A stretch of DNA of 47,748 nt from a bacterium BMS3Bbin10 (GCA_002897995.1 BDTT01000129.1:1-47748), one strand, 5' to 3'; positions 26,647 to 34,601 are shown, counted from the stretch's first letter. Numbers and translations are program-made. The notes: generated by a model not told the origin, from the sequence alone.

Positions 26647-27644
26647 CCGAACTCAACGACGAACTCCTCGTGGCGTATGTCGATGGACAACTGGCGAAAG
26701 ATCAGTCGAAGGCGGTTGAGCGGGTCCTCGAAGAGGATCAGGTGGCCGCACAGCGGGTCGAAGCGCTCCGGGCCGCCAATGCGCAGCTGGAAACCGCTTT
26801 CGAGGCGATGCTGACCGGTGAGCCGATTCCCGTACCCTCGGCCGAGACGCCCGCATCGGGCGACAATGTGCCGGCGCGGCGCAGTTTTGCACGGCGGCTG
26901 CTCAGAGTGGGACTTGTCACATGGGTGGGGCTGGGGAGCCTGCTTGGCGGCGCGGCGGCGGGCTTTATCCTCTACGACCAGATTGCCGCCGAGCCTGTCC
27001 AGGTGGTCGCCGCACCGCCGCCACCTCCGCCTCCGCCAGCGCCAGAACCGGTTGTGATCGCACCGCCCGTGCCGACTCTGCAGGGCGATCTGGCCGGGGC
27101 GCATGCCTTGCTGACGCGCGCCACTTTCTCGCTCGCCCTGGAAGCGCAGGGCGATAGGGATCTGGTCAGCTTTCAGATTTCCAAGGCGCTTGGCGAGACT
27201 CTGGCCATTCCCGACCTGAGCGGTGAAAATCTGACATTCCAGCGCGCGCAGATGTTGCAGCGTGGCGGCGCTCCCGTGGCGCAGATTGCCTTTCTGCCGG
27301 AATCCGGCGCACCGGTGGCGCTTTACGCCAAGTCCGGCCCAGGCGAGGAGCGGGATTTGAAATTCGAGGAAATCGGCGGAGTTTCGGTCGCGAGCTGGGC
27401 GCAGGGAAACATATTCTTCATGCTGGCCGGAGACCTGCCGCGCCAGCGCCTTGAGAGTTTGGCGAGATCAATAGAAAGCCAGATCGCCGCGGCCGAGCCG
27501 GTAACGCAGGATACCGGTATGCCCGAAGCGAGCCTTCCGGCAGGAAGCGCCGAACAGGGCGATGCCGCTGCGGAGGCGCAAACCCCGGAGCAAACGTCGG
27601 CGCAAACCCCGGAGCCAACTCCTCCGGCCTCAGCCACCCGGTAA
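26643..27644 (+). CDS. anti-sigma factor-like transmembrane protein
   Basis: 333 aa. The N-terminal ~70 residues (NDELLVAYVDGQLAKDQ...) resemble the anti-sigma domain; one TM helix lies at ~96-115; then a Pro-rich periplasmic linker (eight prolines in a row), a globular periplasmic domain (~150-275) and a Glu/Thr/Pro-rich tail. The HxxxCxxC zinc motif of ZAS anti-sigma factors is missing. It is translationally coupled to the ECF sigma gene, so it very probably sequesters that sigma factor at the inner membrane. Confidence 0.8.
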   Translation: MTELNDELLVAYVDGQLAKDQSKAVERVLEEDQVAAQRVEALRAANAQLETAFEAMLTGEPIPVPSAETPASGDNVPARRSFARRLLRVGLVTWVGLGSLLGGAAAGFILYDQIAAEPVQVVAAPPPPPPPPAPEPVVIAPPVPTLQGDLAGAHALLTRATFSLALEAQGDRDLVSFQISKALGETLAIPDLSGENLTFQRAQMLQRGGAPVAQIAFLPESGAPVALYAKSGPGEERDLKFEEIGGVSVASWAQGNIFFMLAGDLPRQRLESLARSIESQIAAAEPVTQDTGMPEASLPAGSAEQGDAAAEAQTPEQTSAQTPEPTPPASATR

Positions 27645-27718
27645 GTTCGCGGCGAAACATGCTTACGTCTTCCCTTTAAGGGCCCAAGCGGCCACACTCG
27701 CGCCTGAGCCTGGGAGGG

Positions 27719-29233
27719 ATGGGATTGGCTGATTCAACGTTTCTTTATCTGGCGATTTTTTCAATTCTTTATGTGCTGGCGATCCTGCTGGCCCATCGCG
27801 GGAAGGTGCGCGCCAAAAGCGGGCTGAAGGAGTTTTTCGTATCGGGCCGCGATCTGGGGCTGGGCACGGCCATTGCGACGCTGGGCGCCACCGAGATCGG
27901 TCTCATAACCATCGCCTATAATGCGCAAAAGGGCTTCAATGAGGGGTTTTCCGCCTTTCATATCGGCCTTGCGGCCCTGATCGGCTGCGCCTTTGTCGGC
28001 GCCATCGGTTTCGTCGTCAAGCCGATGAGGCGCACCGGCGTTCTCACCTTGCCGGAATATTACGAACAGCGTTTTGGGCGTGACATCCGCATTTTCGGGG
28101 CCATTGTCATGGCGCTCGGCGGTATCCTCAATATGGGGCTGTTCTTGAAGGTCGCATCCATATTCCTTTCCGCCATGCTGCTGGCGAAGGGGGTCGACAT
28201 CAACGTCAACCTGCTGATGGTCGTGCTGATCGCCGGCGCGGTCCTCTACACCTGCTATGGCGGCATGCGTTCGGTGATCATCACCGACGTCTTTCAGTTT
28301 ATCCTGCTCTCGGCGGGGTTGCTGTTCGCGGTTGTATTTTTGTCCAGCCTGGTGCCGTTCGATCAGGCCATATCGATTGTCCGGGAGAATAAGGGCGCGG
28401 GCGGGTTCGATCCGATCGTCAATGAGAATTTCGGGCTGAGTTATGTGCTTTGGATGATCCTCGTCGCCGGTGTCGTCTCGGCGTCGATCTGGCCGACGGC
28501 GCTGACGCGGGCCCTGTGCATCGAGAAAGAAGAAACGGTCCAGCGCGCCTATCTCATCGCCAGCGTCATATTCCTTGCCCGCATGGTGGTTCCCGCGTTC
28601 CTCGGGGTTCTGGCCTTTGCCTATTTTGCCGGGCCGTCGCTTGGACCCGGAGAGCTTCTTGCCTCCTATGGCGGCGACAGCGATCTGGTGGCGACGCCCC
28701 TGATGCTCGGCCACGCCATGCCCGGCTGGCTGCTGGCGTTCCTGGCCGTCGCCATGTTTGCATCCTTCATGTCGACGCAGGACAGTTACCTGTTCTGCTG
28801 GGCCTCGATTTTGTCGCGCGACGTGCTGGGGCCGATATTCGGCACCGTCGAGAATGAGCGCGCACAGAAATGGGGAACCCGCGCATTCATCGTCCTGATC
28901 GCGCTCTACGAGCTCTATTGGGGCCTCATCTATGACGGCGGTGAGGACATCTGGGATTATCTCGCCGTTTCGGGTTCGATTTATTTCTGCTCGGGAATCG
29001 TCCTCCTCGCCGGCGGGCTCTACTGGAAAGGCGCAACCCGGCGCGGCGCTCTGTGGGCGCTGATCCTGGGCTTTTCGGCCATCGTTGCGCTGGCGCCGGT
29101 CAAGACCGCGCTGGGGCTGGATGGCGTGTCGAGCCCGGTCATCGGCTTTGCCGCAATTGGCCTGTCACTGTTTGGCTTTGTTGCCGGGTCCCTGAGCGAA
29201 GGGCGCGCGGGCCGAATGCAGAGGAGAGGGTGA
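27719..29233 (+). CDS. sodium/solute symporter family (SSF) transporter
   Basis: Inner-membrane Na+-coupled importer. 504 aa with about 13 TM helices. Family features include SGRDLGLGTAIATLGATEIG near residues 40-60, YYEQRFGRDIRIFGA, and YTCYGGMRSVIITDVFQF. Substrates of the family include sugars, proline, carboxylates and urea; not deducible here. ATG 27719 follows GGGAGG. The stop overlaps the ATG of a 39-codon gene, suggesting a two-component transporter. Confidence 0.88.
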   Translation: MGLADSTFLYLAIFSILYVLAILLAHRGKVRAKSGLKEFFVSGRDLGLGTAIATLGATEIGLITIAYNAQKGFNEGFSAFHIGLAALIGCAFVGAIGFVVKPMRRTGVLTLPEYYEQRFGRDIRIFGAIVMALGGILNMGLFLKVASIFLSAMLLAKGVDINVNLLMVVLIAGAVLYTCYGGMRSVIITDVFQFILLSAGLLFAVVFLSSLVPFDQAISIVRENKGAGGFDPIVNENFGLSYVLWMILVAGVVSASIWPTALTRALCIEKEETVQRAYLIASVIFLARMVVPAFLGVLAFAYFAGPSLGPGELLASYGGDSDLVATPLMLGHAMPGWLLAFLAVAMFASFMSTQDSYLFCWASILSRDVLGPIFGTVENERAQKWGTRAFIVLIALYELYWGLIYDGGEDIWDYLAVSGSIYFCSGIVLLAGGLYWKGATRRGALWALILGFSAIVALAPVKTALGLDGVSSPVIGFAAIGLSLFGFVAGSLSEGRAGRMQRRG

Positions 29234-29352
29234 TGTCGGTTGAAGCCTGGATCACATTGTGGAGTGCGCTTCTCTGGGTGAGCGTGGGCGCGTTTGGCGC
29301 AGTCACGGCTTATGTCGCCATCGGATACGCGCGGCGGCTGCTGCAAAAATAG
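29233..29352 (+). CDS. 39-aa single-TM protein, probable symporter small accessory protein
   Basis: A very small gene overlapping the symporter stop codon (TGATG). The product has one hydrophobic helix (~residues 7-31) and ends in basic residues (YARRLLQK), predicting a cytoplasmic C terminus. Small single-helix partners coupled to SSF transporters are known; the pairing here is by position and topology. No other homology claimed. Confidence 0.7.
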   Translation: MSVEAWITLWSALLWVSVGAFGAVTAYVAIGYARRLLQK

Positions 29353-29361
29353 CTGTTGCGG

Positions 29362-29802
29362 TCAGTTCCGCGTGGAGTCGTTTTCGCTCACCACACGCTT
29401 GCGCGGCGTATAATCGCCTGCCAGATGCCGATTGATCTCGGGACGGATTTCCTCGATTTTTGCCTTGCTGCAATAACCCGGCGTGTCCTTCACCTTGGCG
29501 TAGAAGGTGAAAAAGGCCTTGTCATAGGTTGCTGACAGGTTCTGGGCGGCGTCAGGCGCTAGTCCTTGCGCGCGCTCCCACGCCAGATAGTCGCTTTTGA
29601 GTTTTTGCGGGTTGAGACCGAACGCGCAATATCTTGCGCTCGCCGCCGTCCATGCCACCTGGACGGCGCGTTGCGAGGGCGTTGACGGCGGCGGAGGGGC
29701 CACACTGACCTGGGTCGCATCGCTGCCACCGCCAAAACGGCTGCATCCCACCAGGGCCAGACTTGCCCATATCAAAAAAGCTGACGGCCTGATCGCCATC
29801 AT
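29362..29802 (-). CDS. small lipoprotein of unknown function
   Basis: 146 aa with a signal peptide and lipobox LVGC at Cys20, a Pro-rich linker after the lipid anchor, then a mostly helical domain with two cysteines (ARYCAFG and GYCSKAK) that could form a disulfide in the periplasm. I do not recognise the family. ATG at 29802 or 29799. It converges on the symporter accessory gene (9 bp gap). Confidence 0.7.
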   Translation of the reverse strand: MMAIRPSAFLIWASLALVGCSRFGGGSDATQVSVAPPPPSTPSQRAVQVAWTAASARYCAFGLNPQKLKSDYLAWERAQGLAPDAAQNLSATYDKAFFTFYAKVKDTPGYCSKAKIEEIRPEINRHLAGDYTPRKRVVSENDSTRN

Positions 29803-30223
29803 CTACTCCATTGGCCTCTTCATATTATGTCCCTAGTCTGCGTTTTGCGGCCGCGTGGTCAAGCATTGAGTGCGATGGCGGTCACCTCAACCCGTAAAAA
29901 ACACGCCTTTGCCGGAAAGATTTGGCCAGATTGAGGGACCTGAAGGGAGCAGGTGAGTTGAACCGGAACGCTCCGAATATGCAACCGGATCAGGCGCGCT
30001 CCCTCGCATTGTTTCAACTGCCCGGTGATGAGGTGCAGCCTGACTTCGCCCGAACGAAGCGCCGTGCCGCGACTTGACGCCACGGGAAAAGGAATTTCTC
30101 ATAGAACCTGGAGTCAGGACTCCGGTGCGCGGTGTACTATTGTACGGGCGGCGTCCGGAGAGGTGTTATTGGCGACGATGCGGTAAGCGGCACGCCGATA
30201 GAAGATGTGTACAGGGGTCATGC
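29803..30223. other. intergenic region without supported gene
   Basis: About 420 bp between two divergent envelope-protein genes. Open frames in it lack ribosome sites and family-like sequence. It probably holds two promoters, but I see no strong consensus. Confidence 0.4.
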
Positions 30224-30997
30224 GTGGCGAGAAAAAGGAATGCCGAAACGGCGCGTAGGCGACGGATCCCGGTTGTTCTCAAGGTCCTGGCGCTTAGCGT
30301 GATTGCGCTGTTCGCGCTCTTATTGCTGTTGCCCGAACCCCCCAGAAACGACGGCGGTGGCGTGACGGCGGTAAGCAGGCGTGTGCCTGTACTGCGCGAT
30401 ACGGTCGATCCGCTTGCGCGCGAGCCCTTGCCTGGTGTCTCATTGCAAAACCGGAACGTCGCGCGGCAAATTCAGTCAGACAAGACGCCTGAGCCGGCCC
30501 CTGCTGCGCCGGTCGTTGCGGAACGGAAAACACCACCCGCGCCTCTCAGAAAACCGGAGAATGAAAGCCCGCCTGCGCCGGAAACCGAATTCATAACGCA
30601 GAGCCAGCCGCAGGTTGAGCGCGAGGTGGTCAGCCTGACCCCCGCGCCTGCGCCCGTTGGCAGGGCGGGTCTTCCCTCCAAATCCGAAATTCGCGACTGG
30701 GTGAAATCGCAGGCCTGGGAATTTCTCGGCGGCGTCGATGCGCAGGGCAACATTCTCTATCGTTTCGAAGTGTGGCTGGAGGCGCCGGCCCATGTCCTGG
30801 GTGCGATCAAGCGGGTGTCATATGACTATGACGCGCCCTCGGCGACGCCGGAATCCCGTGACTCCGTGATATCCGATGGCGGTTTCCGCGTGCGCTTCGG
30901 GAGCCAGTCTTGCGCCCAGAAGCTCACCATCAAAGTGACGATGGCGGACGGGCGCAGCCGGCGCGTCGTTGTCGACGGGTGCCGGGCTCTGAACTAG
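30224..30997 (+). CDS. membrane-anchored protein with a pYEATS-like C-terminal domain (tentative)
   Basis: 257 aa from GTG 30224, preceded by CAGGGG seven bases upstream; no ATG in frame fits. A basic N terminus (ARKRNAETARRRR), one TM helix (~17-36), a Pro/Glu-rich linker to ~150, then a compact beta-rich domain (YRFEVWLEAPAHVLGAIKRV ... DGGFRVRFGSQSC). That segment resembles the prokaryotic YEATS (pYEATS) fold: W..E..L.AP..VL..I..V.Y, then gF.vrf. The TAG stop is given by the CTAG edge of repeat R5. Function unknown; the domain assignment needs a profile search. Confidence 0.6.
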   Translation: MARKRNAETARRRRIPVVLKVLALSVIALFALLLLLPEPPRNDGGGVTAVSRRVPVLRDTVDPLAREPLPGVSLQNRNVARQIQSDKTPEPAPAAPVVAERKTPPAPLRKPENESPPAPETEFITQSQPQVEREVVSLTPAPAPVGRAGLPSKSEIRDWVKSQAWEFLGGVDAQGNILYRFEVWLEAPAHVLGAIKRVSYDYDAPSATPESRDSVISDGGFRVRFGSQSCAQKLTIKVTMADGRSRRVVVDGCRALN

Positions 30998-31070
30998 TGC
31001 GTATCACCGATAAGCATGTCCCCGCGAAGGCGGGGATGGAAACCGGTTATCGGTGATACGCATAAACTAA
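30994..31070. repeat. CTAG-edged mosaic palindromic repeat, copy R5
   Basis: Cleanest module B: GTGCGTATCACCGATAA pairs with TTATCGGTGATACGCAT across an inner CCCCGC-GAA-GGCGGGG hairpin. The left edge CTAG contains the stop codon of the preceding gene; the ycjF stop is 11 bp to the right. Confidence 0.87.
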
Positions 31071-31080
31071 AAGCAAGAAC

Positions 31081-32103
31081 TCAGATTTTGACCTTTGCCC
31101 CGAGTGCGATGTCCGCCAGCACCTCGCGCAGGCGCGGTTGCTTTGCCTCGATGAAGGGCAGGGGACGGCAGACATCGATGGCCGCCAGACCGATGCGGGC
31201 TGTCAGCGCGCCGTTGAACAGGCCCTCGCCAAGGCGCGCGGAGAGTTTGGCGACGAGGCGGTGTCCCAGCAATGGCTGTATGAGATCGTCGCCGAGCGAC
31301 AGCCCGCCGGTGAGCACGATATGCGCCACGACCATGCGGCCCAGCCTGAACAGCCCGAGGGCGCCGGGGCGCGCGCCATAGACGGTCGCGATACGGCGCA
31401 GCATTCGCAGGTTCTGCGCGGCGACGACCGCCATGTCCAGAACCGCCGCCGGAGAGACAACGGTGAGAACGGAAACCCGTTTCGCCGCCGCGGCCAGAAC
31501 GGCGCGGGCGTCGGCATCGAGAGGCGAGATCAGTTCGCGTTCGGCGAGGATAAGCGTTTCGCGCGCGTCCATAAGATTGCGTTCATGCTCTCCCAGCCGC
31601 GACCGGCCCCAGGCCATGTTGGCGCGTGACCGGTACAGGTTCATCAGATCGGCGGAGACGCGCCGCGCCAGGGTCTTGTCTTCATGGCGCTCCGCGCTCT
31701 CGGCATCCTGGCGCAGCCGGCCAAGGCGTCTGAGGCGAAACAGCGCCCACACTTCGCGCAAGCCGATCATCAGCGCGGCAAAGGCCGCGAGGCCAAGCAG
31801 TCCAAGCGCCAGCCAGCCAATCCAGTCCTGGCGCAGAACCAGACCCGTGATGAGGCTGTCCAGCCAAATGCCCGCGCCAAGCGCGGCGAGGCTGGCGGCG
31901 GCGCCCAGAAGGATTCCGCCCCATTTGAGCCCCCTGCTTACGCTGTCGATGGCCGGCACTCTGGCGGGCGGCGTATTTTCAGGAGCGAAGCTGGCCCGCT
32001 CTGGCTCGGCTGCCTCGGTCTCGAGCATCACCACCTTGGGGTCGTCGGGCGTGAAGGCGCGCGGCGCGTGTTTGGACTTTTGAGATTTAGGGTCCGGACT
32101 CAT
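31081..32103 (-). CDS. ycjF: YcjF/TIGR01620-family (DUF697) inner-membrane protein
   Basis: 340 aa, hydrophilic N terminus, two TM helices (~62-85 and ~95-117), then a long helical region and a DUF697-type hydrophobic C-terminal domain (VYGARPGALGLFRLGRMVVAHIV). Function unclear; in enterobacteria ycjX-ycjF belong to the phage-shock (Psp) regulon. Its ATG overlaps the ycjX stop by four bases. The first codons (MSPDPK) lie in a sequence almost identical to the terminus of the nearby MITE-like element. Confidence 0.85.
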   Translation of the reverse strand: MSPDPKSQKSKHAPRAFTPDDPKVVMLETEAAEPERASFAPENTPPARVPAIDSVSRGLKWGGILLGAAASLAALGAGIWLDSLITGLVLRQDWIGWLALGLLGLAAFAALMIGLREVWALFRLRRLGRLRQDAESAERHEDKTLARRVSADLMNLYRSRANMAWGRSRLGEHERNLMDARETLILAERELISPLDADARAVLAAAAKRVSVLTVVSPAAVLDMAVVAAQNLRMLRRIATVYGARPGALGLFRLGRMVVAHIVLTGGLSLGDDLIQPLLGHRLVAKLSARLGEGLFNGALTARIGLAAIDVCRPLPFIEAKQPRLREVLADIALGAKVKI

Positions 32104-33560
32104 TTCAACCGGTCTCCGAGCAAAAAGTTGAGGGCGCGGTCCAGGCGGATATGGGGCAGAGATACCGGTTTGCCCTTGCCGGCCGGTCTTGTTTCCGGCG
32201 GACGGAAGCGCACGACCTGAATTTGGCTGTCATTGGATTTTGTCCCGCTCAGATGAGCCAGATCATTGGGATCCTCCGGCAGATTGCCCGGGAAGATACC
32301 GTACTCCTGTGTGCCGTCAAACGTCCTGCCATCGATTTCTTCGCCGGCAAGCGGGTAACCGAAGATGCAGGGAAGGGTCTCATTGTCTACGCGCGCTTCG
32401 CCTTCGCGGGTCGCGCGCACGCCGGCGAGCGCGACGACATCGACCGTCGCTCCGGCGAATTCAGCTCGCTCGATGGCCTCATGCATCAGTTTCGCGACAA
32501 TCGCTTCAAGGCGGTCGTGACTGGAATGATGCAGGTGATCGGCTTTTGTCGCCGCAAACAGGATGCGGTCGATACGGCGGTAAAGGATACTGGAGAGCCA
32601 GCTGTTCGCGCCCGGGCGAAAGCATTTCAGGATATCGGCCAGGGAGCGCTCAAGATCGCGCAATGTGTCCGCCCCGCCATTCAGTGCGCCGAGCGCATCG
32701 ACCAGAACGATCTGCCGGTCGAGACGGGCAAAATGATTGCGGAAGAAAGGTTTCACGATGTGGGATTTATAGGCCTCGAACCGGCGTTCCATCATGGCCT
32801 GGAGGGAGCGGCCGGGCGCGGTTCCACCCGCTGGCAAATCAAGCGGCGAAAACGTCAGCGCCGGTGAACCTTCAAGCTCGCCGGGCATGAGAAAACGCCC
32901 CGGGGGCACAACCGCAGCGCCGCCCTGTTCCCGGCATTTGCGCAAATAGGCGGTAAAGGACTCCGAAACCTTTCGCGCCGTCCTTTCATCTTCCTCGGCC
33001 AGCGGGTCGAGGCCCGCCAGCTGTTTGTGCCATTCAGCGGCAAGCGCCTTGCGGCCCGCCTCCCGGCTCATCTCCATTTCCCGGGCTGACCATGCCGCAT
33101 AGGACTGGTTCAACAGAGGCAGATCGAGCAGCCATTCTCCGGGATAGTCAACGATGTCGACATGGAGTTTGTTGCGGCCGAATGCGCGGTCGAGGAGGCC
33201 CTGAGGTTCAAATTCCAGGGTCAGCCGCAGTTGGCTGAGCTGGCGCGTACTCTGCGGCCAGCGCGGTGGAGAAGCGAGCAAATCGCCCAAGTGGCGCTCA
33301 TAGTCGAAACGCGGCACGTCGTAGTCGGGCTGGGGTTCGAGATAGGCGCGGCGCAGACGCCCCTGTGCGGCAGGGTCGAAGAAGGGCAGGCGGCCGCCGG
33401 TCAGAAGATTGTGAATAAGGGAGGTAATGAAGACAGTCTTGCCCGCGCGAGACAGGCCGGTCACGCCGAGCCGTAGAGCCGGGTGCGCCAAACTCCGCGC
33501 GAATGTTTTGGCATTGCGCAAAGTCTCGACCGTGAGGCCGGTTAAATCGGAGGCCTTCAA
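32100..33560 (-). CDS. ycjX: YcjX-family P-loop NTPase (DUF463)
   Basis: 486 aa. Walker A GLSRAGKT at 35-42, DIVDYPGEWLLDLPLL as the switch/Walker B region, and LFAATKADHLHHSSHDRL resembling the NKxD-type base-recognition loop. YcjX is a stress-associated GTPase/ATPase of the Psp regulon. The only start that keeps the usual N terminus is TTG at 33560; a TAA stop lies in frame three codons upstream. A MITE-like element ends only 6 bp upstream, so the native promoter and ribosome site may have been displaced. Confidence 0.88.
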   Translation of the reverse strand: MKASDLTGLTVETLRNAKTFARSLAHPALRLGVTGLSRAGKTVFITSLIHNLLTGGRLPFFDPAAQGRLRRAYLEPQPDYDVPRFDYERHLGDLLASPPRWPQSTRQLSQLRLTLEFEPQGLLDRAFGRNKLHVDIVDYPGEWLLDLPLLNQSYAAWSAREMEMSREAGRKALAAEWHKQLAGLDPLAEEDERTARKVSESFTAYLRKCREQGGAAVVPPGRFLMPGELEGSPALTFSPLDLPAGGTAPGRSLQAMMERRFEAYKSHIVKPFFRNHFARLDRQIVLVDALGALNGGADTLRDLERSLADILKCFRPGANSWLSSILYRRIDRILFAATKADHLHHSSHDRLEAIVAKLMHEAIERAEFAGATVDVVALAGVRATREGEARVDNETLPCIFGYPLAGEEIDGRTFDGTQEYGIFPGNLPEDPNDLAHLSGTKSNDSQIQVVRFRPPETRPAGKGKPVSLPHIRLDRALNFLLGDRLK

Positions 33561-33566
33561 GAAGAC

Positions 33567-33835
33567 TTAGGGTCCGGACCCATTAATGGTATCCATTGTG
33601 CGAGTTGGATTTTGCCCCTGAGTAGGCGGAAGGGCGCAGGCAACCATCCGGTTTTCAAGCCTTTCTAACGCACTCAGGGGCAAAATCCAACTCGCCCGCA
33701 GGGTTTGCTCAGGAGGGCCCGCCTACGGCCAAACAATGCTCGAAAAGGCAAACAGCCTGTTCTTGCGCTTGTTTGCCAATATCCGAACCCTCCTGACCAA
33801 ACACAATGCATACCATTAATGGGTCCGGACCCTAA
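33567..33835. mobile_element. 269-bp MITE-like element with long terminal and internal inverted repeats
   Basis: The ends are perfect 26-bp inverted repeats (33567-33592 and 33810-33835; outer sequence TTAGGGTCCGGACCC), extending to 34 bp with one mismatch. Inside is a second perfect 24-bp inverted repeat (33600-33623 with 33672-33695, core TTGGATTTTGCCCC) and shorter arms TCAGGAGGG/CCCTCCTGA and GGCAAAC/GTTTGCC. No coding capacity. A TA-flanked or TA-terminal end suggests mobilisation by an IS630/mariner-type transposase, which is inference. Confidence 0.75.
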
Positions 33836-33922
33836 ATCCCGTGCGCCGGAAACAGGCACGGACAAATGCATCCGTGACTTTCACTCGCTTCAAAATACAA
33901 AAAACAAGGGGTCCAGCGCCGT

Positions 33923-34015
33923 TTATGTGATCAACGCCGAGATCACGGTGATACCGATAACAGCACTGAACATCAGGGCCAGGGCCATGACACCGCGGTT
34001 ATATTCCTGGGCCAT
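33923..34015 (-). CDS. 30-aa single-TM small membrane protein behind a CtrA box
   Basis: Strong ribosome site GGAGGG five bases before ATG 34015. The product begins MAQEYNRGVMALALM and is one hydrophobic helix (about residues 9-29) to the TAA stop at 33923-33925. A full CtrA-type site lies 34 bp upstream of the start. No homology recognised; support is the ribosome site, the TM helix and the regulator box. A second tiny membrane-protein gene is 141 bp upstream on the same strand. Confidence 0.6.
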   Translation of the reverse strand: MAQEYNRGVMALALMFSAVIGITVISALIT

Positions 34016-34048
34016 ATTACCCTCCATCGATATGACGCTTCCCACAGG

Positions 34049-34063
34049 TTAACCTGTCGTTAA
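34049..34063 (-). promoter_or_regulatory. CtrA binding site (TTAA-N7-TTAA)
   Basis: TTAACCTGTCGTTAA matches the full alphaproteobacterial CtrA consensus on both half-sites. It is positioned about 34 bp upstream of the 30-aa gene, where CtrA usually contacts the -35 region. Confidence 0.65.
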
Positions 34064-34156
34064 CCTTGATAAACACGTATGCGCTTTTCTCGCCTTTTCA
34101 AGAGGCGCGCTGCCTGGCCGGATTCCGTCAGCGGGTCCCGCGCCTGGCAAATTCGC

Positions 34157-34246
34157 TCAAAGAACGGCCGCCAGGATGCTTGCCAGGGCCAACAGGCCAT
34201 ACAGCAGGGCGCTCAGCGCCAATCCCTTGCAGTAATCCTCAATCAT
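34157..34246 (-). CDS. 29-aa single-TM small membrane protein
   Basis: ATG 34246 is preceded by AGGGAG seven bases upstream. An in-frame ATG at 34270 with its own GAGGTG site would give 37 aa; I cannot choose firmly. The product (MIEDYCKGLALSALLYGLLA...) is a single hydrophobic helix with one Cys near the N terminus, ending TGA at 34157. No homology recognised. It may form a unit with the 30-aa gene or be separately transcribed. Confidence 0.5.
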   Translation of the reverse strand: MIEDYCKGLALSALLYGLLALASILAAVL

Positions 34247-34417
34247 CGGTTTGCTCCCTGTCGCGATCATCGCTTTCACCTCTTCTCGTGTGACCGTTGA
34301 TCTTTGGAAGAGACTAAGAAACCGCGTGTGAACCGTCCTTGAAGGCAGCGTTCATCCTGCGTTCACCATGGCATGGCGTGAGGAGCCGCCATTGAGCCCT
34401 GTGCGCCGCCAGCGCCG

Positions 34418-34451
34418 GGCAAGGATTGCCGGATGCGGCAAATCTTGCCGC
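34418..34451 (+). promoter_or_regulatory. tandem palindromes, candidate sigma-54 activator (FlbD/ftr-type) sites
   Basis: Two matching palindromes: GGCAA-GGA-TTGCC (34418-34430) and GCGGCAA-ATC-TTGCCGC (34435-34451). Their centres are 19 bp apart, about two helical turns, and lie roughly 100 bp upstream of the predicted flgE start, the usual place for a bacterial enhancer. Confidence 0.5.
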
Positions 34452-34514
34452 CCTTGTTGCGGAAAAAACTCCCCAATAAGGGTCTAGCATATTGAATTAC
34501 AACAAATAAAAAAC

Positions 34515-34530
34515 TGGCCCCCCCCTTGCT
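34515..34530 (+). promoter_or_regulatory. sigma-54 (-24/-12) promoter of flgE
   Basis: TGGCCCCCCCCTTGCT: the GG at 34516-34517 and GC at 34528-34529 have exactly 10 bp between them, as required for RpoN. Transcription would begin near 34541. An 11-bp inverted repeat AAAAACTCCCC/GGGGAGTTTTT (34464-34474 and 34539-34549) brackets it. Confidence 0.75.
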
Positions 34531-34601
34531 AGGAAGAAGGGGAGTTTTTGTTGCGTCCGGTCCTCAAGTCGTGGCCGGGTCAGTTTGTAAGGAGAAGTAT
34601 G

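Noticed and set aside
33567-33835. attC-type integron cassette site or group II intron fragment
   Set aside because: Terminal repeats are perfect and long, with no core-site GTT/RYYYAAC pattern and no intron domain V signature that I can see.
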